A stretch of 64,000 bases of DNA from JBHHUI01 sp965248775 (GCA_965248775.1 OZ252150.1:1550001-1614000); one strand, 5' to 3'. Positions 16,827 to 27,200 are shown, counted from the stretch's first letter. Numbers and translations are program-made. Notes: a model not told the origin generated them from the letters alone.

Positions 16827-17666
16827 TTACTTGCGACGCTTTTTCCCGCGCCGCCGGAGAATATACTTGTCCGACTTTTTGTTACGCCGAGTGCGCGTGC
16901 CACGGGCGGATTTTCCCCACGGCGTTTTCGGGCCCGGCATACCAATACCCTGACGTCCTTCACCGCCCCCATGGGGATGGTCACGCGGCGACATGGCAGA
17001 ACCCCGTACGGTGGGGCGAATACCCCGATGCCGTTTCCGTCCTGCTTTGCCCAGCTTGATATTCTGATGATCGACGTTGCCGACTTCGCCTATTGTCGCC
17101 AAACAGGTTTGGCGAACTAGGCGAACTTCACCAGATGGAAGCCTGATCTGCGCGTGTTCACCTTCTTTTGCAATCAGCTGTGCGGAGGCCCCTGCCGAAC
17201 GCACAATCTGACCTCCACGACCCGGCTTGAGCTCGATATTGTGTATCTGCGTACCAAGCGGAATACGTGCCAGAGGCAAGGCATTACCCGAACGGATATC
17301 TGCCTTGATGCCAGACATGAGCTCGTCGCCAACATGTACACCAAGAGGCGCAAGAATGTAGCGTTTCTCCCCATCGGCGTAATGCAGAAGTGCAATACGA
17401 GCAGACCGATTCGGGTCATACTCGATAGAAGCCACCTTCGCCGGAATTTCATGCTTGTTGCGCTTGAAATCGATCAGCCGGTAATGCTTGCGATGCCCGC
17501 CACCACGATGTCGAACCGAGATTCGTCCTTGAGAGTTCCGCCCGCCACGTCTGCGCTTGGTGCGTAACAAGCTGCGGGTCGGCTTCTTCTTGGTAATCTC
17601 TTCGAAGTTGTGGCCGGTCATATCGCGTCGGCCGGGCGAGGTAGGCTTGTATACTTTGACCGGCAT
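16827..17666 (-). CDS. rplB: 50S ribosomal protein L2
   Basis: 279 residues; needed for subunit association and peptidyl transfer. The conserved histidine motif DHPHGGGEGRQGIG is present in the C-terminal part, and the N-terminal RGGRNSQGRISVRHRGGGHR is typical. The start overlaps the rplW stop by 1 bp. Confidence 0.98.
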   Translation of the reverse strand: MPVKVYKPTSPGRRDMTGHNFEEITKKKPTRSLLRTKRRRGGRNSQGRISVRHRGGGHRKHYRLIDFKRNKHEIPAKVASIEYDPNRSARIALLHYADGEKRYILAPLGVHVGDELMSGIKADIRSGNALPLARIPLGTQIHNIELKPGRGGQIVRSAGASAQLIAKEGEHAQIRLPSGEVRLVRQTCLATIGEVGNVDHQNIKLGKAGRKRHRGIRPTVRGSAMSPRDHPHGGGEGRQGIGMPGPKTPWGKSARGTRTRRNKKSDKYILRRRGKKRRK

Positions 17667-17965
17667 TATTTCACTCCTTCGAAGACGTCAATCGTGTCGC
17701 CATCAGCAAGTGTGACAATTGCCTTCTTATATTGAGAAGAACGGACTGTCATGCGACGGAGACGCCGCGCTCGTTTAGCAGGCATAAGCATCGTGCGCAC
17801 CTTGAGAACATTGACTTCAAACAATGTCTCGACTGCTTCTTTTATCTGCGTCTTGTTTGCTTTCGATGCAACTTCAAACGCGTACTGCCGTAAAACAGCG
17901 TTTTGGAAATTCGACTTCTCGGTGATCAGCGGGCGGCGAAGTACATCATAAAGAGTAAGGCCCAT
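17666..17965 (-). CDS. rplW: 50S ribosomal protein L23
   Basis: 99 residues; docking site of trigger factor and SRP at the tunnel exit. It starts MGLTLYDVLRRPLITEKSNF and contains YAFEVASKANKTQIKEAVET and FEVNVLKVRTMLMPAKRARR. It is 1 bp after rplD and overlaps rplB by 1 bp. Confidence 0.98.
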   Translation of the reverse strand: MGLTLYDVLRRPLITEKSNFQNAVLRQYAFEVASKANKTQIKEAVETLFEVNVLKVRTMLMPAKRARRLRRMTVRSSQYKKAIVTLADGDTIDVFEGVK

Positions 17966-17966
17966 C

Positions 17967-18596
17967 TTATGCCTCCGTTCCTAGATAGGACTTGATCACG
18001 TCTATAGAAGCGACCGCCAAAATTATTGTTTCGTAGCCCAGCAAATCGCGAACATTCAAATAACGCGCGTCGAGTGTGCGTGTTTTCTCCAAATTGAGCG
18101 ACGATTTCTTTACAGCATCTTTTGGCTCAGGTAGTACCAGCAAAGACTTACCTGTCGAGCCAAGTGCCTGCAGAATACTTACCATCTCAGTTGTTTTCGG
18201 CGATTCCATTTCGAACGCATCAACAATAACGATCTGGCCCTGCGCGGCCTTGACGCTCAATGCAGAGCGCAATGCTGCCCTGCGCATCTGCCGTGGCATT
18301 TTCTGCCGATAACTACGCGGTCGCGGAGTATGAACCTTCCCGCCCCCCACCCATATTGGGGAGCGCCGGCTACCGGCCCGTGCACGACCAGTGCCCTTCT
18401 GTCGCCAAGGCTTGGCCCCTCCACCCCGAACTTCGCCGCGCGACTTTGTTTTATGTGTTCCTAAATGGGCATTCGCTATTTGTCGGACGAACGCCTGATG
18501 CATCAGGTCTTCTTTTATAGGCGCTTCGAATATATCCGCCGGCAGTTCGATCTTGTCTACCGCCTCGCCTTTGAGATTTTTGACATCTAATTCCAC
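17967..18596 (-). CDS. rplD: 50S ribosomal protein L4
   Basis: 209 residues; early assembly protein and, in E. coli, regulator of the S10 operon. The long loop GTHKTKSRGEVRGGGAKPWR with QKGTGRARAGSRRSPIWVGGG is the tunnel-reaching extension. The C-terminus has a Rossmann-like alpha/beta fold (LLVLPEPKDAVKKSSLN). It is 15 bp after rplC. Confidence 0.98.
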   Translation of the reverse strand: MELDVKNLKGEAVDKIELPADIFEAPIKEDLMHQAFVRQIANAHLGTHKTKSRGEVRGGGAKPWRQKGTGRARAGSRRSPIWVGGGKVHTPRPRSYRQKMPRQMRRAALRSALSVKAAQGQIVIVDAFEMESPKTTEMVSILQALGSTGKSLLVLPEPKDAVKKSSLNLEKTRTLDARYLNVRDLLGYETIILAVASIDVIKSYLGTEA

Positions 18597-18611
18597 GACA
18601 GTTCGCTCCAG

Positions 18612-19238
18612 CTAGGATTTGCGTGCGCCGTGCAAGGTAACCAGACCACCCTTTGGTCCAGGAACAGAGCCGCGAACGCCGATCAAATTGCGGTCAGTAT
18701 CTACAAATACGACCTTTAGATTTTGCGAAGTGACTTTATCGTTACCCATACGACCGGGCATGCGCATACCTTTTAACACACGCCCCGGCGTACTCCCCGC
18801 GCCAATCGAACCCGGGGCACGCGCACGGTCAGATTGACCATGCGTTTTTGGACCGCCGCCGAACCCGTGGCGTTTCATAGCACCCTGAAAGCCCTTACCC
18901 TTACTCTTGCCAATGACATCCACACGATCTCCGACAGAGAAGATAGCTGCAGTAAGTTTTTGACCTTCCTCAACGCTGAGGTCTCCGCGGTAACGAAACT
19001 CAAATAGATGCCGAAGAGCTGGTAATCGATTGCGCTGCAGATGCCCACGTTGGCCGCCAGTAAGCTTACGGGGCTTGACTTCTTCAAATCCCAATTGCAC
19101 GGCCTTATAGTCTTTGTTATCGGATTTGATCTGGGTGACAAAACACGGTCCAGCTTCGACGATTGTGACAGGCGAAACTACACCGTCTTCTGCGAAGACC
19201 TGAGTCATTCCGAGTTTACGTCCAATCAGACCCTTCAT
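18612..19238 (-). CDS. rplC: 50S ribosomal protein L3
   Basis: 208 residues from ATG 19238 (MKGLIGRKLGMTQVFAEDG); a second ATG two codons upstream (19244) is also possible. L3 initiates large-subunit assembly and reaches the peptidyl transferase centre. The loop GFQGAMKRHGFGGGPKTHGQ and RAPGSIGAGSTPGRVLKGMR is diagnostic. It lies about 65 bp after rpsJ, one of the larger gaps in this block. Confidence 0.97.
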   Translation of the reverse strand: MKGLIGRKLGMTQVFAEDGVVSPVTIVEAGPCFVTQIKSDNKDYKAVQLGFEEVKPRKLTGGQRGHLQRNRLPALRHLFEFRYRGDLSVEEGQKLTAAIFSVGDRVDVIGKSKGKGFQGAMKRHGFGGGPKTHGQSDRARAPGSIGAGSTPGRVLKGMRMPGRMGNDKVTSQNLKVVFVDTDRNLIGVRGSVPGPKGGLVTLHGARKS

Positions 19239-19304
19239 AATCATTAATTCCGTAATTTAATGGTGTGTGACAAACGATTCGGTAATCGTATCAATTATCC
19301 CAGC

Positions 19305-19613
19305 TTACATTTTTATTTCGATATCCACACCGGCAGGTAGGTTTAACCGCATTAATGTGTCAATGGTTTTCGAATCTGGTTCGAGAACATCGATCAGGCG
19401 TTTGTGTGTTCGTATTTCGAAATGTTCATGCGAGTCTTTGTCAATAAATGGACTCCGGCGAACGGTGAACCTTTCGAGTCGAGTTGGCAATGGCACCGGG
19501 CCGACAACCTTTGCGCCGGTTCTTTCAGCACTATCAACAATTCGCCGCGCCGATTGATCGAGCACGCGGTGGTCATACGCCTTTAGTCGAATGCGGATTT
19601 TCTGTTTAGCCAT
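19305..19613 (-). CDS. rpsJ: 30S ribosomal protein S10
   Basis: 102 residues; also the NusE transcription antitermination factor. It starts MAKQKIRIRLKAYDHRVLDQ and contains TGAKVVGPVPLPTRLERFTV and HFEIRTHKRLIDVLEP. It begins 3 bp after tuf, so the str and S10 gene sets are fused here into one run. Confidence 0.98.
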   Translation of the reverse strand: MAKQKIRIRLKAYDHRVLDQSARRIVDSAERTGAKVVGPVPLPTRLERFTVRRSPFIDKDSHEHFEIRTHKRLIDVLEPDSKTIDTLMRLNLPAGVDIEIKM

Positions 19614-19616
19614 AAT

Positions 19617-20819
19617 TTATTCCAGAATTTCAGTGATGAAGCCGGCGCCGACCGTCAAGCCACCCTCACGGATGGCGAACTTTGAGCCCTTCTCCAACGC
19701 CACCGGTGTGATCAGCTTCACTACCATGTTGATGTTGTCCCCAGGCATCACCATCTCGACCCCCTCCGGCAACGTGATCGCCCCCGTCACATCCAACGTC
19801 CGGATGTAGAACTGTGGCTGATACCCGCTGAAGAATGCCTTGTGCCGCCCGCCTTCGTCCTTCGTCAACACATACACTTCCGCGTTGAACTCTGTGTGCG
19901 GCGTGATGCTCCCCGGCTTCGCCAAAACCTGTCCGCGCTCTACTTCCGTGCGGTCCACACCCCGGATCAGGATGCCCGCGTTGTCACCTGCCTGCGCTTG
20001 GTCCAATTGCTTGTGGAACATCTCCACGCCTGTAACCACCGTCTTGCGCGTCTCGTTCTGCAGTCCGACTATCTCTACATCTTCCTGCAACTTCACCGCC
20101 CCGCGCTCAACCCGGCCCGTCACCACTGTCCCGCGCCCCTTGATGCTGAACACGTCCTCAATCGGCATCATGAACGGTTTCTCCACATCCCGATCCGGCG
20201 TCGGTATGAAGCTGTCCACCGCCGCCATCAACTCCAGGATGCTGGCATACTCCGGCGCCGTCTGATCCGTGCTCTCGCTCTCCAGCGCCTGCAACGCGCT
20301 CCCCCGGATGATCGGCGTATCGTCCCCGGGGAACTCGTAGGCTGTCAGCAACTCGCTCAACTCCAGCTCCACCAGTTCCAGCAACTCCTCGTCGTCCATC
20401 ATGTCCACCTTGTTCAGGTACACCACGATGTAAGGCACTTCCACCTGCCGCGCCAGCAACACATGCTCGCGCGTCTGCGGCATCGGTCCGTCCGGCGCCG
20501 CCACCACCAGGATGGCGCCATCCACCTGCGCCGCGCCCGCGATCATGTTCTTGATATAGTCGCGGTGCCCCGGCATGTCCACGTGCGCGTAGTGCCGGTT
20601 CTCGGTCTCGTATTCCACATGCGAGATCGCGATCGTGATGCCGCGCGCTTTCTCTTCCGGCGCGTTGTCGATCTGGTCGAACGCCCGAAAGTCAGCCCCA
20701 CCCTGCATCGCCAGCACCTTCGTGATGGCTGCCGTCAAGGTCGTCTTGCCGTGGTCGATGTGACCCATCGTCCCCACGTTTACATGGGGCTTGCTCCGGT
20801 CAAATTTCTCCTTCGCCAT
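19617..20819 (-). CDS. tuf: Elongation factor Tu
   Basis: 400 residues; GTPase that delivers aminoacyl-tRNA to the ribosome. G motifs are GHIDHGKTTL (G1), RGITI (G2), DMPGHRDY (G3), NKVDMMDD (G4) and GSALQ (G5). The C-terminal domains end GGLTVGAGFITEILE. By eye the codons end in C or G much more often than in the flanking rpsJ and fusA, suggesting either strong codon selection or gene conversion with a second tuf copy. It lies 73 bp after fusA. Confidence 0.98.
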   Translation of the reverse strand: MAKEKFDRSKPHVNVGTMGHIDHGKTTLTAAITKVLAMQGGADFRAFDQIDNAPEEKARGITIAISHVEYETENRHYAHVDMPGHRDYIKNMIAGAAQVDGAILVVAAPDGPMPQTREHVLLARQVEVPYIVVYLNKVDMMDDEELLELVELELSELLTAYEFPGDDTPIIRGSALQALESESTDQTAPEYASILELMAAVDSFIPTPDRDVEKPFMMPIEDVFSIKGRGTVVTGRVERGAVKLQEDVEIVGLQNETRKTVVTGVEMFHKQLDQAQAGDNAGILIRGVDRTEVERGQVLAKPGSITPHTEFNAEVYVLTKDEGGRHKAFFSGYQPQFYIRTLDVTGAITLPEGVEMVMPGDNINMVVKLITPVALEKGSKFAIREGGLTVGAGFITEILE

Positions 20820-20892
20820 GTCGCCTCCCTCTCACTGCGAGCAATGAATTCTCTGAACGCATCACTCTTTACTCCATTTCCCTTTTATTTTC

Positions 20893-22977
20893 TCAGCTAA
20901 GACCAAGTGCCACTTTTTCAGCAACAGACTTGGATACTTCTTGATAGTGATCAAATCCCATCGTGAATACGCCACGTCCTTTTGTATTCGAGCGCAAAGT
21001 GGTCGCATACCCAAACATTTCGGCGAGCGGCACCATAGCTATGATTGATTGTGTGTTTCCGCCCGGTCGCAGTTCTGTGCCTTCAATTTGCCCTCTCCGA
21101 GCAGAAAGGTCTCCTAAGGTTTCCCCCAGATATTCTTCCGGCATCACAACTTCTGCACGCATGACAGGCTCCAGTAGAACGGGCGCTCCCCTTGCGAACG
21201 CTTCCTTGAAACCGATTGAGCCAGCAATCTCAAAAGCCATACTGCTCGAATCCACTTCGTGGAAAGAACCGTCGACCAATGTCACCTCTATATCGGTGAC
21301 TGGGTAGCCTGCCAAAATTCCACCCTCGGCTGCGGCTCGAATCCCGCTTTCCACTGCTGGGATATATTCTCGGGGGATCGCGCCGCGAATAATCTTATGC
21401 GAAAATTCAATGCCAGTCCCCGGCTCACCCGGTTCCAAATTCAAGACTACGTGCGCAAATTGCCCATGACCGCCTGACTGCTTCACATGACGATAGACGT
21501 ATTTGAGCACACTCTTAGTGATCGATTCACGGTATGCAACACGTGGCCGACCCACATTCGCCTGCACTTTGAATTCGCGCAACATCCGGTCGACGAGTAC
21601 TTCCAAGTGAAGCTCTCCCATCCCGGAAATCAATGTCTGCCCTGTATTCTCATCCGAACGCACCTGAAATGTCGGGTCTTCCTCGGAAAGCTTGCGGAGA
21701 GCTATCGACATCTTGTCCTGGTCACTGGCTGTCTTCGGCTCGATGGCGACGGAAATCACAGGATCTGGAAAGGTGATACTTTCCAGAACGATTGACTGCG
21801 TCGGATCTGCCAGCGTCTCGCCGGTGAAGGTGTCTTTCAATCCAAGCGTTGCCGCAATGTCGCCGACGCTAACTTCTTCAACTTCTTCGCGCCTATCGGC
21901 GTACATGCGGATCAAGCGACCAATGCGCTCGCGGCGACCCCGTGTCGTGTTCTGTACTTTCGAGCACGCCTTAATCTTTCCCGAATAAACGCGGAAGTAA
22001 GCGAGTCGGCCAACGTACGGGTCTGTCACAATCTTGAAGACCAATGCTGCCATTGGCCCGGTCGAGTCCGCTGAACGCTCGACTTCTTCACCCGTACGCG
22101 GGTCGGTGCCTCTCACGCTTGGCACATCAAGCGGCGACGGTAGTATATCCACCACCGCGTCGAGCACCGGTTGTACACCCTTGTTCTTGAGTGCCGAGCC
22201 GCAGAACACCGGGAAAATACTTACAGCAATCGTCGCTTCGCGCAGAGCCTTCATCAATTGCTCGGTGGAAGGCTCAGTGCCCTCGACGTACATTGCCAGC
22301 AGTTCGTCGTCCGTCTCAGCGATCTTCTCGATCATTTCGGCGCGAGCTGTTGTGGCCGTATCGCGATACTCCTCTGGAATTTCACCATATTCGCGACGTG
22401 CCCCAAGCTGGTCGACCCATGTGATCGTTCGCATCTCAAGCAGGTCGATGACGCCGGAAAACTTGGCTTCTGCGCCCAGTGGGATTTGCATCGTCACCGG
22501 GTTTGCACCGAGTCTAGTCCGTATCATGTCAACAGACCGCTCAAAATTTGCGCCAACTCGGTCCATCTTATTGATGAAACATATCCGGGGCACGTTGTAG
22601 CGGTCTGCCTGTCGCCACACAGTCTCACTTTGTGGCTCGACACCCTGCACGGCATCAAACACTACAACGCCTCCGTCCAACACGCGCAGCGAACGCTGCA
22701 CTTCGGCGGTGAAGTCGATATGCCCGGGCGTATCTATTAAATTGATAAGGTGCTCTCGCCACTCGGCTGTTATAGAGGCGGCCGTGATCGTAATGCCACG
22801 CTCACGCTCCTGCTCCATCCAATCCGTGACAGTCGTACCGTCGTCGACGCTTCCAATCCGATGTGTACGGCCTGTGTAGTACAGGATCCGCTCGGTTGAA
22901 GTGGTCTTGCCCGCGTCGATATGGGCGATTATTCCAATGTTTCTGACCCGTTCGAGCGGGTACTCGTTTCTATTCAT
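20893..22977 (-). CDS. fusA: Elongation factor G
   Basis: 694 residues from ATG 22977 (MNRNEYPLERVRNIGIIAHI); a GTG four codons upstream is an alternative. It is the GTPase driving ribosomal translocation. G motifs are AHIDAGKTTSTERIL, RGITITAA, DTPGHIDF and NKMDRVGAN. Domain II-V motifs such as GMGELHLEVLVDRMLREF and the C-terminal RSNTKGRGVFTMGFDHY are intact. It sits between rpsG and tuf in the standard str order. Confidence 0.97.
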   Translation of the reverse strand: MNRNEYPLERVRNIGIIAHIDAGKTTSTERILYYTGRTHRIGSVDDGTTVTDWMEQERERGITITAASITAEWREHLINLIDTPGHIDFTAEVQRSLRVLDGGVVVFDAVQGVEPQSETVWRQADRYNVPRICFINKMDRVGANFERSVDMIRTRLGANPVTMQIPLGAEAKFSGVIDLLEMRTITWVDQLGARREYGEIPEEYRDTATTARAEMIEKIAETDDELLAMYVEGTEPSTEQLMKALREATIAVSIFPVFCGSALKNKGVQPVLDAVVDILPSPLDVPSVRGTDPRTGEEVERSADSTGPMAALVFKIVTDPYVGRLAYFRVYSGKIKACSKVQNTTRGRRERIGRLIRMYADRREEVEEVSVGDIAATLGLKDTFTGETLADPTQSIVLESITFPDPVISVAIEPKTASDQDKMSIALRKLSEEDPTFQVRSDENTGQTLISGMGELHLEVLVDRMLREFKVQANVGRPRVAYRESITKSVLKYVYRHVKQSGGHGQFAHVVLNLEPGEPGTGIEFSHKIIRGAIPREYIPAVESGIRAAAEGGILAGYPVTDIEVTLVDGSFHEVDSSSMAFEIAGSIGFKEAFARGAPVLLEPVMRAEVVMPEEYLGETLGDLSARRGQIEGTELRPGGNTQSIIAMVPLAEMFGYATTLRSNTKGRGVFTMGFDHYQEVSKSVAEKVALGLS

Positions 22978-23092
22978 CTTACGTATCACAATTGCGCATT
23001 CCGCCTCAGACGCAATTACGCAATTCGTAATACGTTATTCGGAATACAAACCTTTCAGCTTGACTCTCACGCCAGTCGCTTCGCGAATTTCC

Positions 23093-23563
23093 TTAAAATC
23101 GATAGTGACTAAAAGCGCGGTTACTTTCTGCCATTCGGTGCACTTCTTCTCGCCGCTTGATTGCAGAACCACTGTTATTTGCGGCATCCAACAATTCTGA
23201 AGCGAGTTTCTCGGCCATCGAGCGCCCGGCGCGTCCACGGGAAGCCGCCAGGAGCCAGCGCATTGAGAGCGATTGTCTGCGGCCTACCGCAACTTCAATC
23301 GGGACCTGGTAAGTCGCCCCGCCAACGCGCCTTGGCTTCACTTCAACTGACGGAGAAACGTTCTTCAGAGCCTGTTCGAAAACCTCAATCGGATCACGTT
23401 TCGAACGCTCCTGAATCAAATCGAATGCATCATACATGATGCGGAATGCGACGCTTTTCTTGCCGCTCTTCATCATACGATTGACGAACATCGTAACGAT
23501 TTCGTTGTTATAACGTGCGTCCGGCCGCACAGGTCTTTTTTCCGGCTTGTAACGTCGTGCCAT
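23093..23563 (-). CDS. rpsG: 30S ribosomal protein S7
   Basis: 156 residues; organises the 3' domain of 16S rRNA and, in E. coli, represses the str operon. It contains FVNRMMKSGKKSVAFRIMYDA, GGATYQVPIEVAVGRRQSLS, and the C-terminal KREEVHRMAESNRAFSHYRF. It follows rpsL after 104 bp; the gap shows no promoter I can defend. Confidence 0.98.
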   Translation of the reverse strand: MARRYKPEKRPVRPDARYNNEIVTMFVNRMMKSGKKSVAFRIMYDAFDLIQERSKRDPIEVFEQALKNVSPSVEVKPRRVGGATYQVPIEVAVGRRQSLSMRWLLAASRGRAGRSMAEKLASELLDAANNSGSAIKRREEVHRMAESNRAFSHYRF

Positions 23564-23667
23564 CTAGATCATGCTCCCAGTCGAAATAAGGAACCTACTG
23601 GATGATTAGCGCAATAACAAGCCACAAAGTTCGCTTTTCGAACCTGTGACCCATTGCGTATCCCCGG

Positions 23668-24090
23668 TTAGGTCTTATTAGTCTTCTTGCTCCCATACTT
23701 TGAACGCGAGTTCTGGCGCGAATCTACTCCAGTAGCGTCGAGAGTCCCACGTACAATGTGATATCGGACGCCTGGCAGGTCCTTCACACGTCCCCCCCGC
23801 ACAAGAACAACTGAATGCTCCTGCAATGTATGACCTTCGCCTGGAATGTAAGCGCTTACTTCAAGGCCATTGCTCAGTCGGACACGTGCAACCTTGCGGA
23901 GCGCTGAGTTAGGTTTCTTCGGCGTTTGTGTTCGCACAATCGTGCAAACACCACGCTTCTGCGGTGCGCCCTTTGGTTGCATCGTGCGGCGCTGCTTGTT
24001 CGCATTAAACGTGTACAGTAGCGCCGGCGCGGTGCTTTTCTTCTTCTTTGATTTGCGCCCTTTTCTAACCAGTTGGTTGATTGTGGGCAT
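23668..24090 (-). CDS. rpsL: 30S ribosomal protein S12
   Basis: 140 residues from the second of two adjacent ATGs (24090; MPTINQLVRKG), which fits the Shine-Dalgarno GGAG better than 24093. S12 controls decoding accuracy. The PKKPNSALRKVARVRLSNG motif and DLPGVRYHIVRG (with the aspartate methylthiolated in other bacteria) are intact. Compared with the ~124-residue classic form there is an insertion of roughly a dozen residues (NANKQRRTMQPKG) before QKRGVCT. It has its own promoter at 24237-24265. Confidence 0.98.
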   Translation of the reverse strand: MPTINQLVRKGRKSKKKKSTAPALLYTFNANKQRRTMQPKGAPQKRGVCTIVRTQTPKKPNSALRKVARVRLSNGLEVSAYIPGEGHTLQEHSVVLVRGGRVKDLPGVRYHIVRGTLDATGVDSRQNSRSKYGSKKTNKT

Positions 24091-24127
24091 CATTCTCTCC
24101 GAATTCTAACTTTGCCATTGCAATCAG

Positions 24128-24158
24128 CGAGGCCACCGCCAGAGTGGCGATGGCCTCG
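24128..24158 (-). promoter_or_regulatory. Hairpin in the rpsL leader
   Basis: Inverted repeat CGAGGCCA (24128-24135)/TGGCCTCG (24151-24158) extended by CGCCA/TGGCG after one mismatch, 13 pairs with a 3-nt loop. It lies in the leader RNA about 35 nt before rpsL and lacks a U tract on either strand, so a regulatory or stabilising role is more likely than termination. Confidence 0.5.
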
Positions 24159-24236
24159 TCTGGGTCATTCATTATTTAAATCGCGCTAACGACATGCCTG
24201 TTCACGCGTACGGATACTATCTAACCAAGAGTCGGG

Positions 24237-24265
24237 ATTCTACCACCCTGAATTACACTCGTCAA
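24237..24265 (-). promoter_or_regulatory. Sigma-70-type promoter of the rpsL operon
   Basis: On the minus strand, -35 TTGACG (24260-24265) and -10 TAGAAT (24237-24242) are separated by 17 bp, giving a leader of about 135 nt before rpsL. A palindrome GGAATTC-N4-GAATTCC (24266-24283) abuts the -35 box on its upstream side. The promoter lets rpsL and all genes after it be expressed apart from rpoB. Confidence 0.8.
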
Positions 24266-24298
24266 GGAATTCTGACGAATTCCGCGATTATATCTTGC

Positions 24299-27200
24299 TT
24301 AACTTCCACCTCGTCCAAAGTCTAGCAAACCTGATCCACCGAGACGCGGAGCGCGGTGCTTTTCATCTTCTTTACCAAACTTCACAGTATCACCATTTTC
24401 GGTGATTGCTTCCACAGACAATCCAAGACTCTGCAATTCTTTGACGAGAACGCGGAAGGAGGCCGGGATTCCAGGCTCCTCAATCGGCTCACCTTTGACG
24501 ATCGATTCGTAGGTATTGACCCGGCCCTGAACGTCATCGGATTTAACAGTGAGCATCTCTTGAAGCGTGTGCGCTGCACCGTAGGCTTCAAGCGCCCAGA
24601 CCTCCATTTCACCGAAACGTTGACCACCGAACTGGGCTTTCCCTCCGAGTGGCTGCTGAGTCACAAGCGAGTACGGGCCCGTGGAACGAGCGTGGACCTT
24701 ATCTTCCACAAGATGGGCGAGCTTCATCATATGAATTATGCCTACCGTGACCGGATTGTCGAACGGCAGACCAGTTTTACCATCCATCAATAACATCTTG
24801 CCCAATGTTGGCGTCGGCGAGCCAGTCTCATCCATCACCTGGTTCGCTCGTTCTTGAATGTCATCCAGGGAAGCATCCTTCGCGATTTCAATTTCACCGT
24901 CTGCGATCCAGATCCGCAGACAAACTGCGATGGCTTTTTCATCCGCAATAGCTCGATTTTCGACATCAATACCTTCATTGTCATATATCAATATCGACTC
25001 TGCGTCATACCCTCTGTCACTGAGCCAGTGGTGCAATACCTGTCTGCGTGCATACACCAGGTCGGTATACAGCTTGTCTGGATTGACATCTTTGCCCATC
25101 CACTGTTCGCAGTAAAGAAGGATTGCTTCGATGTCATCTTCGAGGGTTTCCGGATCGACACCCTGTTCATTAAGCCATTCCCAAGCACGAAGGTGGGTAT
25201 CCCTCCAGGCTCTGTCGATGAGCCAGCTCCGAGCCAACTCCGCTTCTATTTCCGCTTCGGTTGCTCCGTCAAACACTGGTGTTATAGCTCGGAAACCTAA
25301 ACGCTCAGCCGCCCAACCGAGATGCGTCTCCAATATCTGGCCAATGTTCATGCGGCCGGGAACTCCCAACGGGTTTAAGATCAAGTCGATCGGAGTTCCG
25401 TCTTCGAGGTACGGCATATCCTCGATGGGAACAACCTTTGAAATAACGCCTTTGTTCCCATGTCGGCCGGCCATTTTGTCGCCTTCGGTCAGCTTGCGGC
25501 GCTGTGCAACAGATACTCGTACCATTTTATCGACTCCAGCCGGCAAATCGCGATGTTCATCGCGTGTAAATACGCGGACATCGACCACCTTGCCTTTTTC
25601 ACCGTGCGGGAGCCGCAGAGATGTGTCCTTCACTTCGCGAGCCTTCTCACCGAAAATCGCGCGGAGCAATTTCTCTTCTGGCGATAACTCTTTCTCGCCC
25701 TTGGGGGTAATTTTCCCCACGAGAATATCCTTCGGGCCGACATCAGCACCTGTGCGGATAATGCCATATTCGTCGAGGTCTTTGAGGGCGTCTTCACCCA
25801 CATTTGGAATATCGTAGGTGATCTCTTCAGGACCGAGTTTGGTGTCTCGCGCTTCTACTTCGTGTTTCTCAATATGGATCGAAGTGAATTTATCCTCACG
25901 TACGAGTCGATTGGAAACCAGTATGGCGTCCTCGAAGTTGCCACCTTCCCACACCATAAAGGCGACGAGAACGTTCTGACCCAATGCAAGTTCGCCTGTA
26001 TCCGTGGAAGACGAGTCTGCAAGGATTTCGCCTTTTTGGATACGCTGGCCTTTTACCACCACCGGTCGCTGATCGATACAAGTGCTTTGGTTTGAACGCT
26101 GGAACTTGCGCAGATTGTAGGTGTAACGCTTGTTCGATTGCTGGACAACAATTTGTTTCCCGGTAACGCTGACAACTTCGCCATCCTTCTCTGCAAGGAT
26201 GACCTGGCCCGAGTCAAGAGCGGCCTCCCGTTCCATCCCCGTAGATACCGTGGGGACTTCAGGACGCAAGAGCGGTACCGCTTGCGCTTGCATGTTTGAA
26301 CCCATCAAGGCCCGGTTGGCATCATCATGCTCAAGGAATGGTATCAAAGCCGCCGAGATACCGACAATCTGACGTGGCGCTACGTCCATATAATCTATAT
26401 TTACAGGGAGCGCGAAGATGAACTTGGAATGGGCGCGTGAGGATGCGCGCGGCCGAAGGAACTGCTTGTTCTCCGTCAACGGTGCATTTGCCTGTGAGAT
26501 GATGTACTTGTCCTCCTCATCTGCTGACAGATAAACAACTTCATCTGAGACAAAGGGGACAATGGCGACCATCAACATCTTGCCGAACTTGGTGAGTTTC
26601 TTCGCCAGGGCTTCATCGATCTCAGTTCCGGCAGCGGCTATGACATCACCATCGCCGTCTTTTACAATGTCTTCACGTATAGTTCGCCCGATTAACTCAC
26701 TGCTATCCGCAGGAAGTTCCTTCACAAGTTTGCGATAGGGTGTCTCAATGAACCCAAATGGGTTTACTTTTGCATACGACGCTAAACGACCGATTAGACC
26801 AATGTTTGGACCTTCCGGTGTTTCAATTGGGCAAATGCGTCCATAATGCGAGTGATGGACGTCGCGGACATCAAACCCGGCTCGTTCGCGGCGCAACCCC
26901 CCGGGACCTAACGCAGAAAGCGTGCGCTTGTGGCGCAGCTCCGCCAATGGGTTAGTCTGATCCATGAATTGCGATAATTGGCTTGAGCCGAAGAACTCGC
27001 GCACGGATGCAACAATCGGGCGAATATTAATTAAGGTGATGGGCGAGACTGTTTCCTGGTCGCGAATGGACATACGCTCCCGGATCACACGCTCGGTACG
27101 CCGCAGACCAACCCGTAACTTATTTTGGATTAATTCGCCGACAGTCTTAACGCGGCGGTTCCCAAGATGATCGATATCATCGGGAGATTCAATCCCATTG

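Noticed and set aside
19842..20900. Plus-strand open frame of 352 codons antisense to tuf
   Set aside because: It is a shadow of the GC-rich third positions of tuf; its protein is a His/Arg-rich string without any family resemblance.
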